Origin: Platerodrilus igneus
Lineage: Eukaryota; Arthropoda; Insecta; Coleoptera; Lycidae
Assembly: GCA_036346225.1 (NCBI GenBank)
Contig: JARFIW010000453.1
Location: forward strand, 8,680,001 to 8,744,000
Direction: 5' to 3'
Length of the DNA stretch: 64,000 nt
In this document: positions 12,532 to 23,700 of the stretch, one piece after another
How the letters are laid out: every line of letters begins with the position of its first letter
How positions within the stretch are numbered: position 1 is the first letter of the stretch
The notes under the pieces: model-generated
The model's database searches: none
Told to the model about the DNA's origin: nothing
What the model saw: the letters and a program-made list of their open reading frames with translations, nothing else
Translations under genes and position numbers: made by a program

Positions 12532-15500
12532 ACACGAGTTTGAACTGCAATCCTCGCGTATCAAAGAGCGATTAGCAAACTGGAAAACACGCTATCAACT
12601 AATAGTAGGATCCATTATCTTGGCAAGTCTTTAGGTGGGAGACACAATAAAAAGCAATTATACGTTATCGGAATGTTTAGACAATTAATTGATACCTAAA
12701 ACAAGGTATTGACTATGTTATGATCGCGCGTACTATTGTAATAAAAAAGTACAGTATGACGTTTTGAATACAAACAGAGGCTAGGTAAATGAAAAGCGAA
12801 TTACTACAAAAAAGACGTATTTGAATCTATCGTCGAAAATAAACGTAACAACCTATATAAATTATACTACTTTTGCTTTTTAAATCAGATGGGGAAACTA
12901 AACGCTGCTTGTATTTCTAGTAGAAAATAAACATTAACTTAATTCTGAGTAACAAAGCGTACATGATTGTTTTTGTAATTAAACAAGTTCTAAATATTGT
13001 GGAGGTTTTAATAACAATTTACAAATCTAATGAAAAAAACTAACGAATGTTAATTTAAACATTTGGATATGCAGACAAAATTTGTTTTCAACAATAGAAC
13101 CCAACACTTGCCATATACATGTGATTTATTAACAATAATCAAATTCAATGTTTTTTAAACTGCTTAATTACATTAATAAAATTTTAAATGCTTTATAATG
13201 TCATAATCATGAGTACAAAATCCAAAGCATTTACGTGGTTATCAACCAACAAGATATGTAGCTAAATTTCATAGCAGCGTCAAGAAAGAAAAACCATAGT
13301 AAACCTTAAGAGGTGTAGCTACCTGCCACTGGTACTATCGTAGCAAATATGGAAGTGTGTATATGCACTGCCGGTAGACTGGATGGTCGGTGAAACAATT
13401 AAACTAGAGAAAGTTATTTGGCAAACACTGAAGTAAAACACTGCTTCTTAAAAAAAGACATCTTAATTATCGCCGCGACTTACAGAGTTTCTTTACGGAA
13501 AAGGGCTCGGTATAGGATTGTAGAGCCTTTCAAAGCTTAATATGTATTTATCGGGCTAGAAAACATCAGGAGGATAGCGCGCTTTCGTTTCAAAACAATT
13601 CCCTCGACAAAACACAAAACATTCCAAGAACTGCACCTGCAAGATATTTTCCAGACAGCAACTGTAAAATATTTTTATAACATGGCCTCCAAGAATCTCC
13701 AACAAGAGGACAGTCTTATTGCTCCTAAAACTGAGTGAATTAACCACCTGTGCAATAACAAAATACCGGTTGACAGAATTTCTTAGTAACGTTGTAACAT
13801 GTCATTTTACCTATGGTAAATGCCACGTTTCAGCTTGAGTTATCTCTCCCTTTAAACCTCAAATTTTACTTTAAAAAGTCCATGGAACCTTAATATACAC
13901 TTTTACTTTTAATAGATGTATCATAATCTCAGAATATAGAAAGGTTATAGTACTTCATAAAGTACCGTGTTTGTTTTCTAATATTCATGCTTGTTTGTAA
14001 AGTTGCCTACAATCCAGTATTCTTAGTATTTATTTTCACACTTCTACTTTGCAGAAGAGCTCTGTAGTTTTCTTTCCTTACAATTCCAAATACCCCGCTC
14101 TGATAATAGAAACAGATGGTTGCCTGTCAAAACGTTCTGACAAAAGTTTCATTTCTTGTCTTGGTTCTGTGCACAACAGGTCCTTTTGAATTCCTGTTGA
14201 TAAGAATTGACCATGCGGTCGTATCAAATATGTATTCTTTTGTTAAATAATAAATGTGTAATCATTTAAATATTATTACAGATATCTTGCCTAGCGTTTC
14301 TTTTTCCTTCATGAACTACAAATCCCACCAGATTACTTTTCCGATGGTAAGAATTTAATAGATGTATTTTAAATTCCTTTTCACTTGGTTTTGCGTGTTA
14401 ACTAATTCACGTATTATATTTCAGGGTCGTTCTCTACCCCCATGTCTTCCTACTATTTATCTAAAGTTCCGTAATGATGCAGATTTGCTTTGCTGTCGTT
14501 TTTCAATGAGATGACAATGCCGTAGTATTTTTAAATTACGCTACCTCAACATACAATTTTAGTTTTGTTAATTATTCTCTTAAAATTTGGTTTAATATGG
14601 ATCTATGAAGTTAAACACGGAATGTTTTTCAACTTGTTTGAATGCTAGCGAATTCTACCTCATCACTTGTTTTTGATGTTACCTGGGACTCCTGCAGTTT
14701 CTACACATTTGATTTGGACTTCTACAGATGTTCCGTTCAAAGAATTTCAGGGTAACAAAATATGTTTTTCAATGCACATGTCAGGTATGACAAATTAAAG
14801 TATTATTTATCTACTCAAAATTAAATGAACTGATTTATGCAATATTAAATTTTCTCTTTATTTTACACTTGTAAAACGTATTAATCTTACTGATAATTTA
14901 TCTACTATTTACAAATATAAATTCTTATTATACATAGTCTTACTGGACGCATACTGTCCAAATGTAAGCCACATGTTTCATGAAACTTATGGTAGTCGAG
15001 TACATTTATTAATTTTGTTACGCATTTAAAAGCACAAGATACTTTTCTTAGTATTTTTGAACGTTTAGTTCACGTTAAATATTTTATCGACTTTTTATGT
15101 TACGTTCACATATTTAAAAACTCTCTTAAACTTATATAGCTACATTTACTAGTTGCATAAAAACAAGTATCATAATCTTTACTGATCTATTTTATTTTAT
15201 ATGACTTCATAGAACATTTATGATGTTTTTTGTTCAAAACTTTATTTTTATAAAATTTAATAAATACACTATATAACTTGTCATAGTTTCTCACAGTTGT
15301 TTATTTTACAGTCATTAATTCACAAATTTTCTCCCCTTCTAGATTTTAAGTCTCTTGCAGCCTCTGCAACCTCAACGGTCGATGCTAGCTGTGCCAGAGT
15401 GTAATTTTTTTTATGCTCTGTCGTGCGCCTATCCTTTTTATAACGCCTGAAAAAGGGTAGGGTGCAACGTATAGATAACAAACCCATTAAAAGTGTTTAG

Positions 15501-15575
15501 TTACGATGCAGGTAGTTGGAACGTACTTCAAAGAATTTATAAAGATATGGTTTTAGCCTTTTAAAGAAGCGATGC
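12532..15575. other. AT-rich sequence, nothing recognised
   Basis: About 3 kb with no supported gene, RNA or element. The reverse-strand 63-codon frame around 13556-13747 has no recognisable motif and was not accepted. Confidence 0.4.
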
Positions 15576-15935
15576 ATGTGTTTAACTGATTTTCGAAAAT
15601 TTGAAACATGGACTTTTAATCTTTATAACGCGAAGGAAATTATCATAGAACAGATTTTAAGTGAGTTTGACACTCATTTACAACTTTTAAAAGAAGTTTT
15701 TAAACGTTTATTGCAATCAGGTCTAAATTTAAATAAAGACAAATGCAAGTTCTTCAGGAATGAGCTTAAATTTCTTGGATATGTAGTCAATCGCTGAGAG
15801 ATAAATGTCGATCCGGAGAAAGTTAGTGTTGTTATAAACATGCCATTTCCAAAAACTTCAAAACAGGTTAAACATTTATTTGGTATGGTTTGGACAATAA
15901 TGGAAGTTTGTTCGAACATATGCTCTAAATTTAGT
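15576..15935 (+). pseudogene. Ty3/gypsy reverse transcriptase fragment
   Basis: The forward translation contains HLQLLKEVFKRLLQSGLNLN followed by KCKFFRNELKFLGYVV and, after an in-frame stop at 15796, VDPEKV and PFPKTSKQVKHLFGM. This is the end of the Ty3/gypsy reverse-transcriptase palm and its connection, from just after the catalytic YxDD box to the FLG motif. Where YxDD should be, the residues are NAKE, so the catalytic pair is gone. Sequence on either side of the fragment is unrelated. No LTR, protease, integrase or gag belongs to it here. A dead internal scrap. Confidence 0.8.
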
Positions 15936-16242
15936 TGTTTTGTTCGTGTTCGTTAATTTAATTTTATTTGTTCGCTGTTTATTCTATTAAATTAGTGCAT
16001 AAACTCAGCCAGTAGACTATTACTAAACACCTAAATGACTAAACTATTAATTGGTATAGCTAATTGTTTATTCTTTAAAATTAAAAACTATGCAGTACAG
16101 GTCCATAATAGGAATTTCATTGATTAAGGCCGAAAAAAAACGAAAACGCAATTAAACCATAAAGTGTAAAACATCGTTGAATTCGGCATAAATAGGGCTT
16201 CAGAATCTGATACCAAATCACCAGGACGGTATTTAAAAAAAA
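15936..16242. other. AT-rich sequence, nothing recognised
   Basis: No feature seen between the reverse-transcriptase fragment and the hammerhead-like motif. Confidence 0.4.
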
Positions 16243-16280
16243 GTTGAAGATGGTTCCGCAAAGGCGAAACGTCAGGTGTT
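16243..16280 (+). ncRNA. Degenerate hammerhead-like motif, orphan
   Basis: TTGAAGA (expected CUGANGA, first base changed) is followed by a short GC-rich stretch, GGTTCCGCAAAGGC, and then GAAACGTC at 16265-16272. The last is the same loop-less stem III seen in the hammerhead at 21232-21239. Stem II is poorly paired and stem I is not clear. Probably a decayed Penelope-type ribozyme, with no endonuclease remnant beside it; chance cannot be excluded. Confidence 0.3.
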
Positions 16281-17639
16281 AAGGGACATTAAAAGTTGCT
16301 GTGGAGAAGTGCCTTCGGTTTTGGTCTAAGTGCCATATTAACGCCAGAACAAAATAATATGTAAAATAAGAAAAGCCAATTTTTTCGAAATATCTCAAAA
16401 ACCAAAAACTGTTTTGGGGATTTCTAAACGCCATTTTTTTAAGCCTTTGATTACACAACTTTTCTGCCATTTAACCAAATCTGTATCTTATACCGTTTTC
16501 AAGATCCCAATAGTGGCCCTTCTTATCTCGGACACTGTATATTAGTAACCATTTTCCAAAAAATAATATTCGCGAAAATGATCTTTTTGATGAGGTGTCA
16601 TTGGTAAAAAGATATGTTACAGATGAAAAAATCAAAATGTTGGTTGTCTGCAAATGTGGAAACAGACAAAAAGTAGACGGAGTTGTTCCTTCATTTTAAA
16701 CAGAATAATATTCCTTATCAAAATATTTGGAAAATTGTAGAATTTGCGCTCTCGCTTACAAGAGTATCTAGTATCCATAAAATATGAACAACTGAAAAAC
16801 GCAGGTGAACATTAAAACTTTAAAATCTATATTAAGCGTAAAATATAATTTGATCAATTCATGTGAAATATTTCACGACATTTTAATAAATGATTCGAAT
16901 CTATTGCAAAGAATTCATTCGAATCAAAAATGTGACCGTGAAAGAAAATCATAATTTTTTTAAATAAGAATTTTAATTTGATTAAAAATCATTATGTTCA
17001 AATTATTATTTTTTACAAATATTTTTATAGTTACCAATAATTAATAATAAATACATTTTTGTACAAGTATATGAATGTTTACAATAAAATATATATAACT
17101 AAATTGTAATTCTCATTTCATCCCATTTGTCCCGCTTTGTCTCAATGAAAATGTGGTCACCTTAAAATAGATGCTTATTTGGATTACTCCATGTGTGTCT
17201 TATTCCCTGAAATTATAAGTTAGTTTGCCGATGAACGCTTGCTGATCAAGATGTCTCACCTGCTCTCGCCTTTGGACTAGAGACCAATAGGTAATACAGC
17301 TAGCACTGACCAGCGGTAGGTACACCAAGTTAATCTCGTTTCATTAGCTTAAAGTGATACCTAAAAAATATTGTTCAGGAGTGTTAACATTAACGTTATA
17401 AAATAGTATACATTTATACAGTAAGGTAATTACTATTATAAAATTACCGTCATAGTTTTCTTTCATTATTAAATTTTCAAGATAACCCATTATGAAAATT
17501 CCTCTAACGACAATTTGAATCAATAAACGTTGATGGAATTACTTGGAACAACTCCTACACACAGCATGAACATCACACACGTTTTATAAAAGACTCAACA
17601 CGGTTATCTAATTTAACTAAACTCAAAATGAAGTACTAA
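16281..17639. other. AT-rich sequence, nothing recognised
   Basis: No supported gene. The short reverse-strand frames at 16279-16653 lack recognisable motifs. Confidence 0.4.
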
Positions 17640-17900
17640 CTCACTAGAAGGCTCGAATTTTATTAAATTACACACCGCTTAGAAGGACGTGATATTCAGC
17701 TTGCAAACTCAGTGCATTCTAAATGGAGAAGTTCCAAGCTCTAAGGTCATCAACTACTCTAACTTTATTACTGCAAATGTGCTTTAATCTTCGTTAATAG
17801 CCCCATACGCTTGCAATGGAAAGATAAGCCAATCATATATGGGACATTAGAGCATACATTGTAAGTATTTCCGTAAAATATGGTGCAGAGTTTGAAGTTT
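17640..17900 (+). repeat. Dispersed repeat E, partial copy
   Basis: Matches about 62220-62430 in order and orientation. Shared words include AATGGAGAAGTTC and GGGCTTTAATCTTC-like and TAAGTATT-like words. The inverted copy at 35630-36850 belongs to the same family. Non-coding and class unknown. Confidence 0.6.
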
Positions 17901-18203
17901 CTTAACAACAGCTTCAGCATTGGATTACAATAACTGTGGTTGTACTTTCAATTCCAATGACAATTAAGAAAATTATCAAGGATCATTTTGGAATTAAGCT
18001 CTTAAGGTGATATAATAAAGCTTGTACCTTGCAACCTATCCATGGTAATAAACATAGGAAAATCTGCAGTTACTAATCACAAAACTTTGATGCCTTTTAG
18101 GCAATATTTCTCATTTGTTAAAATATATTTTACTTAATTTAAATAATAATAAATAGGATTTCAGAATTGCACTAACAAATATATTTTAGCTTGGGTATAT
18201 ATA
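17901..18203. other. AT-rich sequence, nothing recognised
   Basis: Sequence leading to the mariner insertion. Nothing recognised. Confidence 0.4.
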
Positions 18204-19382
18204 AGGTTGGGGAAAAAGAAATCTATTATTTTTTTGGCAGATGGCTGTAGTGATCGATATCTCGTAAATTATCGATCAAACAATTTCAGATTTATGCTCG
18301 TTGTCGTTCACATTAAAAAAATTATTTTGTTGTTTTTTCGGTTTATTCAGTTGTGAGTTACAGGGTGTTAAAAATGGAAGTCCACAAAGAAAAAATTCGG
18401 TACATTTTACAGTTTTACTTTGATAAAGGCGAAAATGCAAGCTAGGTGGCTGAAATTGTAAATGGTGTTTGTGGTCCCGATACTGTTGCAGCTAATTACG
18501 TGCAATTTTGGTTTCGTCGATTCCGTTCAGGTATTTTTGATGTTAAAGATGCACCTCGCACAGGCAGGCCCGTCGCCACAATAAAACCACAGAAATAATC
18601 GAAGTTGACCGGCAGGTTAGTAGCTGTAGCATCGCCCAGGAGCTAAAGATCGACCATAAAACAGCTTTGAATCATTTGCACAAAGCTGGATTTAAAAAGA
18701 AGCTCAATGTTTGGGTACCACACCAATTAACACCAAAAAACATGATGGATTGAATTTCCATCTGCGAAGTCTTGGCCAAACGGAATGAAATCGACCCATT
18801 TCTTAAACGAATGGTGACTGGCGATGAGAAATGAGTCAGATACGACAATATTGTGCGAAAACGATCGTGGTCAAAGCGCGGTGAAATAGCTCAAACGGTA
18901 ACCAAACCTAACGGCCAGAAAGGTTCTGTTGTGCATTTGGTGGAACTGTACTGTCAACAACTGGATCGTTTTAAGCTAGCGACTGACCGGAAACGGCCAG
19001 AATTGGCCTACAGGACAACGCTAGGCCACACACGTCTGTAATGACTCGCCAAAAACTCCGAGGGCTTGGTTGGGAAGTTTTAATGCATCCACCATATAGT
19101 CCGAACCTGGCACCAAGCGATTACCACCTTTTGCTCGCATTGCAAAACTTACTGAGTGATAAGAAATTGGCATCAAGAGAGGATTGTGAAAATCGATTGC
19201 TAGAATTTTTCACCAATAAGGACCAAGAGGTTTTTGAGAGGAGCGTTATAAAGCTACCTTTAAAATGGCAACAAATTATAGAACAAAACGGTGCATATTT
19301 GACCCAAATCATATAGTCCCAAACATGTTAAATAAAGTCTTGAAGTTCACGCAAAATAATGAATTTCTTTTCCCCAACTTTC
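18204..19382 (+). mobile_element. mariner element with terminal inverted repeats
   Basis: The left end has GTTGGGGAAAAAGAAATCTA (18206-18225). The right end is its inverse, reading GTTGGGGAAAAGAAATTCAT on the minus strand (near 19378 downward). TA dinucleotides flank both ends, as expected of mariner target duplication. The length, about 1.18 kb, is close to a full mariner (about 1.3 kb), allowing for the internal deletions in the transposase. Both ends are recognisable, so the element could have been moved by a transposase supplied elsewhere before it decayed. Confidence 0.9.
18374..19316 (+). pseudogene. mariner transposase, broken
   Basis: The frame starts at ATG 18374 (MEVHKEKIRYILQFYFDKGE) with the usual N-terminal helix-turn-helix region and WFRRFRSG, and has a stop near 18444. 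It has further stops and frame changes. Recognisable are WVPHQLTPKNMMD (linker), MVTGDEK with the first catalytic Asp, YCQQLDR, DNARPHTS with the second Asp in a shifted frame, and YSPNLAPSDYHLL. Counting from the Asp of DNARPH to that of APSD gives the mariner D34D spacing. Two internal deletions are seen: one removes the WWDW segment before YCQQLDR, the other the residues before DNARPH. The stop is TAG at 19314-19316. Not functional. Confidence 0.92.
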
Positions 19383-20666
19383 TATTATACTCGTTCCCAT
19401 TAAGGTTTGAAGCAGCTTCAAGTTTCGGCAGTATGACGCACATTTAGGATATTCCTAGAACATAATATCCCGTATTTTATAACTATATGTTAAACTTACA
19501 AAAAACTATTTTAATTTTAATTTACATAGCGCTTCTAGTATTAAAAGTATGGAAATTCTGTCTACCTTAAAGTCAAATTCCATGCCTTGCTTCAAATAAA
19601 ATTTTGGAACTTGATCCTCGGCAATTTTTTCTTCAATTGATAAAATCTTTAACTCAGTTGAATAATTTCATCAGAAAGGTTTCCATACAATTCTTGTCAT
19701 TATACCTTGTTACATACTTTTTACGTGCACTCACACACGCAAGCGTGTACGGATGCCAAAAAGCAGACACGCATGCACAAACGCACGCACGCACGTGACA
19801 TATTTACATATTTTGTATGTTGAATTTCTGTGCCTCGTACAACTTTTAACTTTAATTAAGGGGGAATCTACATTCAAAGGCCGTCTTATATGCTAATAAA
19901 CATTCGATATCATTTACCGAAAGACTTTTGTTCATCATTGCCAACGGCTGGAATATTTCATTCTGCTAGGGACGTTCTACTAATTCTTCAAGTATTACCT
20001 TGGTAGTCCGATAAACGTGTAGTTATATATTTCCATAGCTTTTAGTAAAATATTCAGTTATTTGTGACCGCTGTACAACCTATTTTTGAGTATTTCTAGA
20101 AGGCTTTTGCAAAAACCAGTTTTGTTGTAGAATACATATCATAAGGGTTTGTTTTATATTTTTGCTTGAGTTTGTTGACTACGCAGTCAATTGATCGTTA
20201 GTGTAAAATAGAACGACAGTGGGTAAAAATGTCAGTTTTATATAAATGGGAAGCGAGTATGGTGTGCTTTTCCATTTTAAAGACCTGTCCTAGAAAGTTA
20301 GCAGTAGATAAAAATGTATCCGTTTTATGGAAATTTTCACAGACTTTGACTAACTCGGAATTCTAATTCAGTGGTTTGATGAATAACGGGGGTGGAAGGA
20401 GAGTTTGTTTAAAACAACAGATAAGAAATGCCCGTTACACGTATATGAAGTAGAAAACACGTCAAGAAAAGTGTAGAAACCTTGACATTAAAAATTTACA
20501 CAAAACGTGAACCTGTAAGAAACACATATTAATTATAAATACGAGACAAATTTGCGCCTCAGAACACAGTTCAAAAATATTACAAAAGAAGGTAGCCTTT
20601 ATCATGTGGAGTCTAATCCAAAACTTCATATGTTTTCCGTTCAACATCACTGATGGCCCACATCTA
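19383..20666. other. AT-rich sequence, nothing recognised
   Basis: No supported gene. A short purine/pyrimidine patch of CACGCACG repeats lies near 19727-19797. The upstream part of the Penelope-like element (reverse transcriptase) would be expected just before 20667, but I cannot recognise it. Confidence 0.4.
19727..19797. repeat. Degenerate CACG/CACA low-complexity tract
   Basis: Imperfect repeats of CACACGCAAG and ACGCACGCACG type. Simple sequence. Confidence 0.5.
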
Positions 20667-21022
20667 CGTAAACACAACATCTAAACAATCTATAAGCCCA
20701 CTAATAAAATTTCACGAATATTACCAACCCCAAAAGATTCCGAGAACCGTCTTAAAACCCCTTGCATCTGCGGCTTAGTATACATAGAAGAAACAAGACG
20801 GTCAGTACAGACTAGACTAAACGAGCATAAGCAATGCTTAAGAACAAGCCAATACAATCGCCCAGCGGTGTCCGAACACCAACATGAAACAGGCCATACC
20901 ATAATCTTGACAATACGAAACTAATTTCCAGAATTCCATTGTCCTACAATAGGAGAATCAGAGAATCCGTAGAAATAACTAAAAATTCTAACAATCGGGA
21001 CGTTCACTGATCCGTTACAAAC
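20667..21022 (+). pseudogene. Penelope-like element GIY-YIG endonuclease domain, broken
   Basis: The forward frame from 20667 reads RKHNI, a stop, then NKISRILPTPKDSENR, CICGLVYIEETRRSV, TRLNEHKQCLR and AVSEHQHETGHT. This is the C-terminal endonuclease of Penelope-like retroelements: the GLVYI segment is the GIY part with its preceding Cys pair, and the following Arg and HxxxTGH positions are kept. A frameshift near 20930 is needed to continue into RRIRESVEITKNSNN, the family's conserved tail, which ends at TGA near 21008. The Gly of the usual YIGET is Glu here. The reverse-transcriptase part is absent. A hammerhead ribozyme lies 180 bp downstream, consistent with a Penelope-like 3' end. Confidence 0.85.
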
Positions 21023-21201
21023 CTCCTCTCTATCACTGTCACTACTTTCACCAGTTACTTTGCCACAAGACACCTGTTGGCTTAAATGGGCTATGAGTCT
21101 GTTCGTTCTGAAGTAACTTTACATGCTATTTACTCTTTAATTTGTCTACTTAATATTATCATTCTTATCTTTATTATTTTTATTAATTATTTTCTTTTTT
21201 T

Positions 21202-21242
21202 GTCCTGATGAAGCCGCTTACAAAAGTGGGCGAAACGTCGAC
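21202..21242 (+). ncRNA. Hammerhead ribozyme, Penelope-like element type
   Basis: All core positions are present in order. Stem I 5' strand is GTC (21202-21204), then CTGATGA (21205-21211), stem II GCCGCTT...AAGTGGGC with one bulged G (21212-21231), GAAAC (21232-21236), GTC cleavage triplet (21237-21239), and stem I 3' strand GAC (21240-21242). Stem III is just the palindrome ACGT without a loop. That form is known for small hammerheads of Penelope-like elements, which are reported to cleave as dimers. The predicted cleavage site follows C21239. Activity is inferred, not shown. Confidence 0.8.
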
Positions 21243-21295
21243 CTTAGTATATAAAATGACACGGTCCCATCCCGGAACCATAAATATTTTTTCCA

Positions 21296-21700
21296 TAAGC
21301 TTCGTCAGAGCGCGAAGGAATCTTTGTACTATGGCAAAAGTAAATAATATCGCCATCAGGTGGTAGCACGCCAACACTACTAAGCGTGGATATAAAAGAA
21401 TTGATCCGAAACTACATCGTAGTTTTATAAATAGCTATACAAGTATGTTTTGTCTTTGATATTTGCGAAATGCTATAGCAAAATTTATTTGCAAACATAA
21501 CAAACTTTCTCGTGGCGACACCCGTTTCCTGCTGCCCCAAAGACAATTCATAGTAATAAAAGGACAAATTATTTGCAGTCCGCAATAAGGAGTTTTGTAC
21601 TTCCACGCTTAGTAGTATTGGTGTTTTACCACCTGATGGTGATATTATTTACTTTTGCCATAGTACAAAGATTCCTTTGAACTTATATCAGTATAATAGC
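21296..21700. repeat. Inverted repeat of Penelope-like terminal sequence
   Basis: Arms 21318-21391 and 21602-21677 are near-perfect inverted copies. The left begins GGAATCTTTGTACTATGGCA and the right ends with its complement. About 210 bp lie between the arms. On the minus strand the left arm continues (21296-21312) into CTCTGACGAAGCTTATGG, half of the hammerhead that is more complete at 21739-21763. Similar sequence recurs inverted at 55916-56304. This looks like two Penelope-like tails in head-to-head arrangement. Confidence 0.75.
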
Positions 21701-21731
21701 TTTGATTACTTCATAGAGTCATTGAAAACTT

Positions 21732-21777
21732 ATTCGCTCTGACGAAGCTTAAGGAAGCTGAAACCGGTGAGTGGATG
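21732..21777 (+). ncRNA. Hammerhead ribozyme copy with altered cleavage triplet
   Basis: CTGACGA (21739-21745) agrees with CUGANGA. Stem II is AGCTT AAGG AAGCT (21746-21759), then GAAA. Stem III is the loop-less palindrome ACCGGT. The cleavage position reads GTG rather than GTH, so self-cleavage is not expected. Stem I pairs TTCGCT with AGTGGA using wobbles. Followed by more Penelope-like tail up to the (TA)n tract at 21904. Confidence 0.65.
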
Positions 21778-21881
21778 TTTCCTCCCCTTGTGATATAATA
21801 AAGCTATTGTTTTGTTAATCGCTATACAACTATTAGCTCCATTTGTATAGGTAAATAAGCTTTTACTATTTTGATAAGAGT

Positions 21882-21899
21882 TTATTTACAGATACATCT

Positions 21900-21944
<45 letters not shown>

Positions 21945-22261
21945 AGTGTCAGAGGGAGCTACCAAGGGTTCTAAAGGTTGTTTAGTAGAAGGTAGTGTAT
22001 GCCAAGTAAAATGATCCATATATCTGATCACATAATTTAAAAATGTATGTTTGCCGTACTTTACATGTGCTAAAGTATTCAAAATGGTAGTTGAAATGTA
22101 AGTGCCAAGAGGTAAATTAAAATGACTTAATGACGTGATAAGATGCACAGTGCTCGAGGGTTTATACTGAGTTAGTATTAATAGGCCATTGAAACTACAT
22201 TTGCCGTCCGAAAACCGGATGCGTCTATGGATGTTCACTATCAACCACGCCGATCCAGGGT
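21882..22261 (-). other. Open frame of over 110 codons, product unrecognised
   Basis: A minus-strand frame runs without a stop from about 22261 through 22244 to the (TA)n tract, where it continues only as Ile-Tyr repeats. The non-repeat part has a balanced, protein-like composition (for example NLPLGTYISTTILNTLAH and FTWHTLPSTKQPLEPL) and no clear ATG; the apparent start is TTG. I do not recognise a family. It lies inside a segment whose plus strand looks like the start of an LTR, so it may be an antisense accident. Low confidence as a real gene piece. Confidence 0.25.
21904..21941. repeat. (TA)n microsatellite
   Basis: TA tract of about 38 bp at the boundary between the Penelope-like tail and the next element. 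Confidence 0.95.
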
Positions 22262-23230
22262 CATGTGTGATTTATTTTGGCTTTTGTTTAATTAGAATCA
22301 ATTTTTGGACGAATATGTAATTTCAAAATTATTAGTTATAACAATGTCAAATGTGATTGAAGGATTGTAAAATATTTAGAACCAATACTAGAATATTATG
22401 TGTAAACTATGAAAGTGTAAAAGGACATAATTTATGGTATGTGCGACACAAACTTGGTGTTTAAATATTATTGGACGATTTTAGTTATGTAATTTGTAAT
22501 GTAGTAGGCAAGTAATGTTATAGTTATCACCTTGGAAAGTAAACAAGAAGAGTTTAGTTTGAATTTTGTTGGTATAAAGACGTATTTTAAAGAACTGCGC
22601 TAATTTGTGTAAAGATTTTGAAGATAAATAAACGTGTTTGATTTTGAAATAGTTTGATTATTAAAGAAGGGTAAAGAGCAGCATCGATAATAAATAAGTA
22701 ATAGCGACGACAAGGAAGAGTAAAGATTTGTATTAGTGCGACGGTGAAGCGACGAATAGAAAGATAGGTTTGAAACGATATTGATAAAGGCAGAAGGCAT
22801 CCGATTGGAACCGTAAGAAGGAAGAATATTTGGAATCGATTTGGATATAGATTTATAGGTAGCAGGGCATTGAGTGGTTATAAAAAGGAACGAAGATTGA
22901 TTTTGATATGGATGTATATGTAGCGGGGCATTGAGTGATTTTGAACAAGACGACGATAGATTTGGATTGAGTGCGGATTAAAGGCGGACGTATTAATTTG
23001 AAACAAGAGGAGCGAAATTAGGAGGACACGTAAGAGCAGCAATTGGAAGTGGAAGAGTCAACGCAGAAACTACGACGAAAGAATTAGCGCAGGGGAAGTA
23101 AAATAAACGGGTATTCTAAATTCTAAAATTCGGGTCATTTATTTCAGATATTGGGAGCAACTAAAATTTAAAGAAAGGTACCTGGAGGCGAGACAGAATT
23201 TCAACAGGATAGTGCAACCGTGTAAAGGCG
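21942..23230 (+). mobile_element. Candidate gypsy-type LTR segment
   Basis: It starts TGTAGTGTCAGAGGGAGCTA directly after the (TA)n tract, a form common in arthropod Ty3/gypsy LTRs. It contains AATAAA words near 22625 and 23101, and is followed by TATTGGGAGCAAC (near 23148) and GGCGACGAGGATTTTGAG (near 23226), which look like leader sequence after an LTR. No gag or pol follows; the next element starts at 23701. A diverged 62-bp direct duplication lies inside (22838-22940). The call rests on terminus style alone. Confidence 0.3.
22838..22940. repeat. Direct duplication, period about 62 bp
   Basis: GATTTGGATATAGAT...GGGCATTGAGTG occurs twice with moderate divergence. It may be a short minisatellite within the candidate LTR. 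Confidence 0.6.
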
Positions 23231-23700
23231 CATACGGCGACGAGGATTTTGAGCCAGCGGTAAGAGAGGCCGGAAACAAAGTATAATCCAGGTGAGTGCT
23301 GTGAAATATCTTATAACGTCAAAAGTCATAAATTTGTAGTATTAAATTAATTTGGCACAAGGCAACGTTGATCGTAATAAAAATTTGGCATAGACAAAAC
23401 TAGATTCAAAAATTAGTACTAAAACAAAAGAGTGTGCAGTTTGGTTGGGCATTGCACATCTACTTACCACGGAACCCACGGTAAGTAGGTGGACACCCTG
23501 AGAATAAAGAGTTCAAATAGTCGAGGCATTTTAAGAACAATTTTGAGTAAATAACCAACCAAACGTTGCAAAAGTACGGGGCGTACATTAGGTGTTTGCA
23601 CATTATACAAAAAAGCATTGAAATTTATAAAAAGGTGCGGGCGACGAAAAATAAGTTAGAATAATAAAAAAATAAAAAGGGGGGGTGTAGTACAATATAT
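23231..23700. other. Unassigned sequence before LTR-like element
   Basis: No coding frame. It has a small inverted pair (CTACTTACC ... GGTAAGTAG near 23460-23491) and ends CAATATAT, a very short TA target next to TGCTGTAATT. Confidence 0.4.

Noticed and set aside
15674..15919. Minus-strand 81-codon frame
   Set aside because: Antisense to the gypsy reverse-transcriptase fragment.
20690..20902. Minus-strand 70-codon frame
   Set aside because: Antisense to the Penelope-like GIY-YIG domain, which is the real signal on the plus strand.
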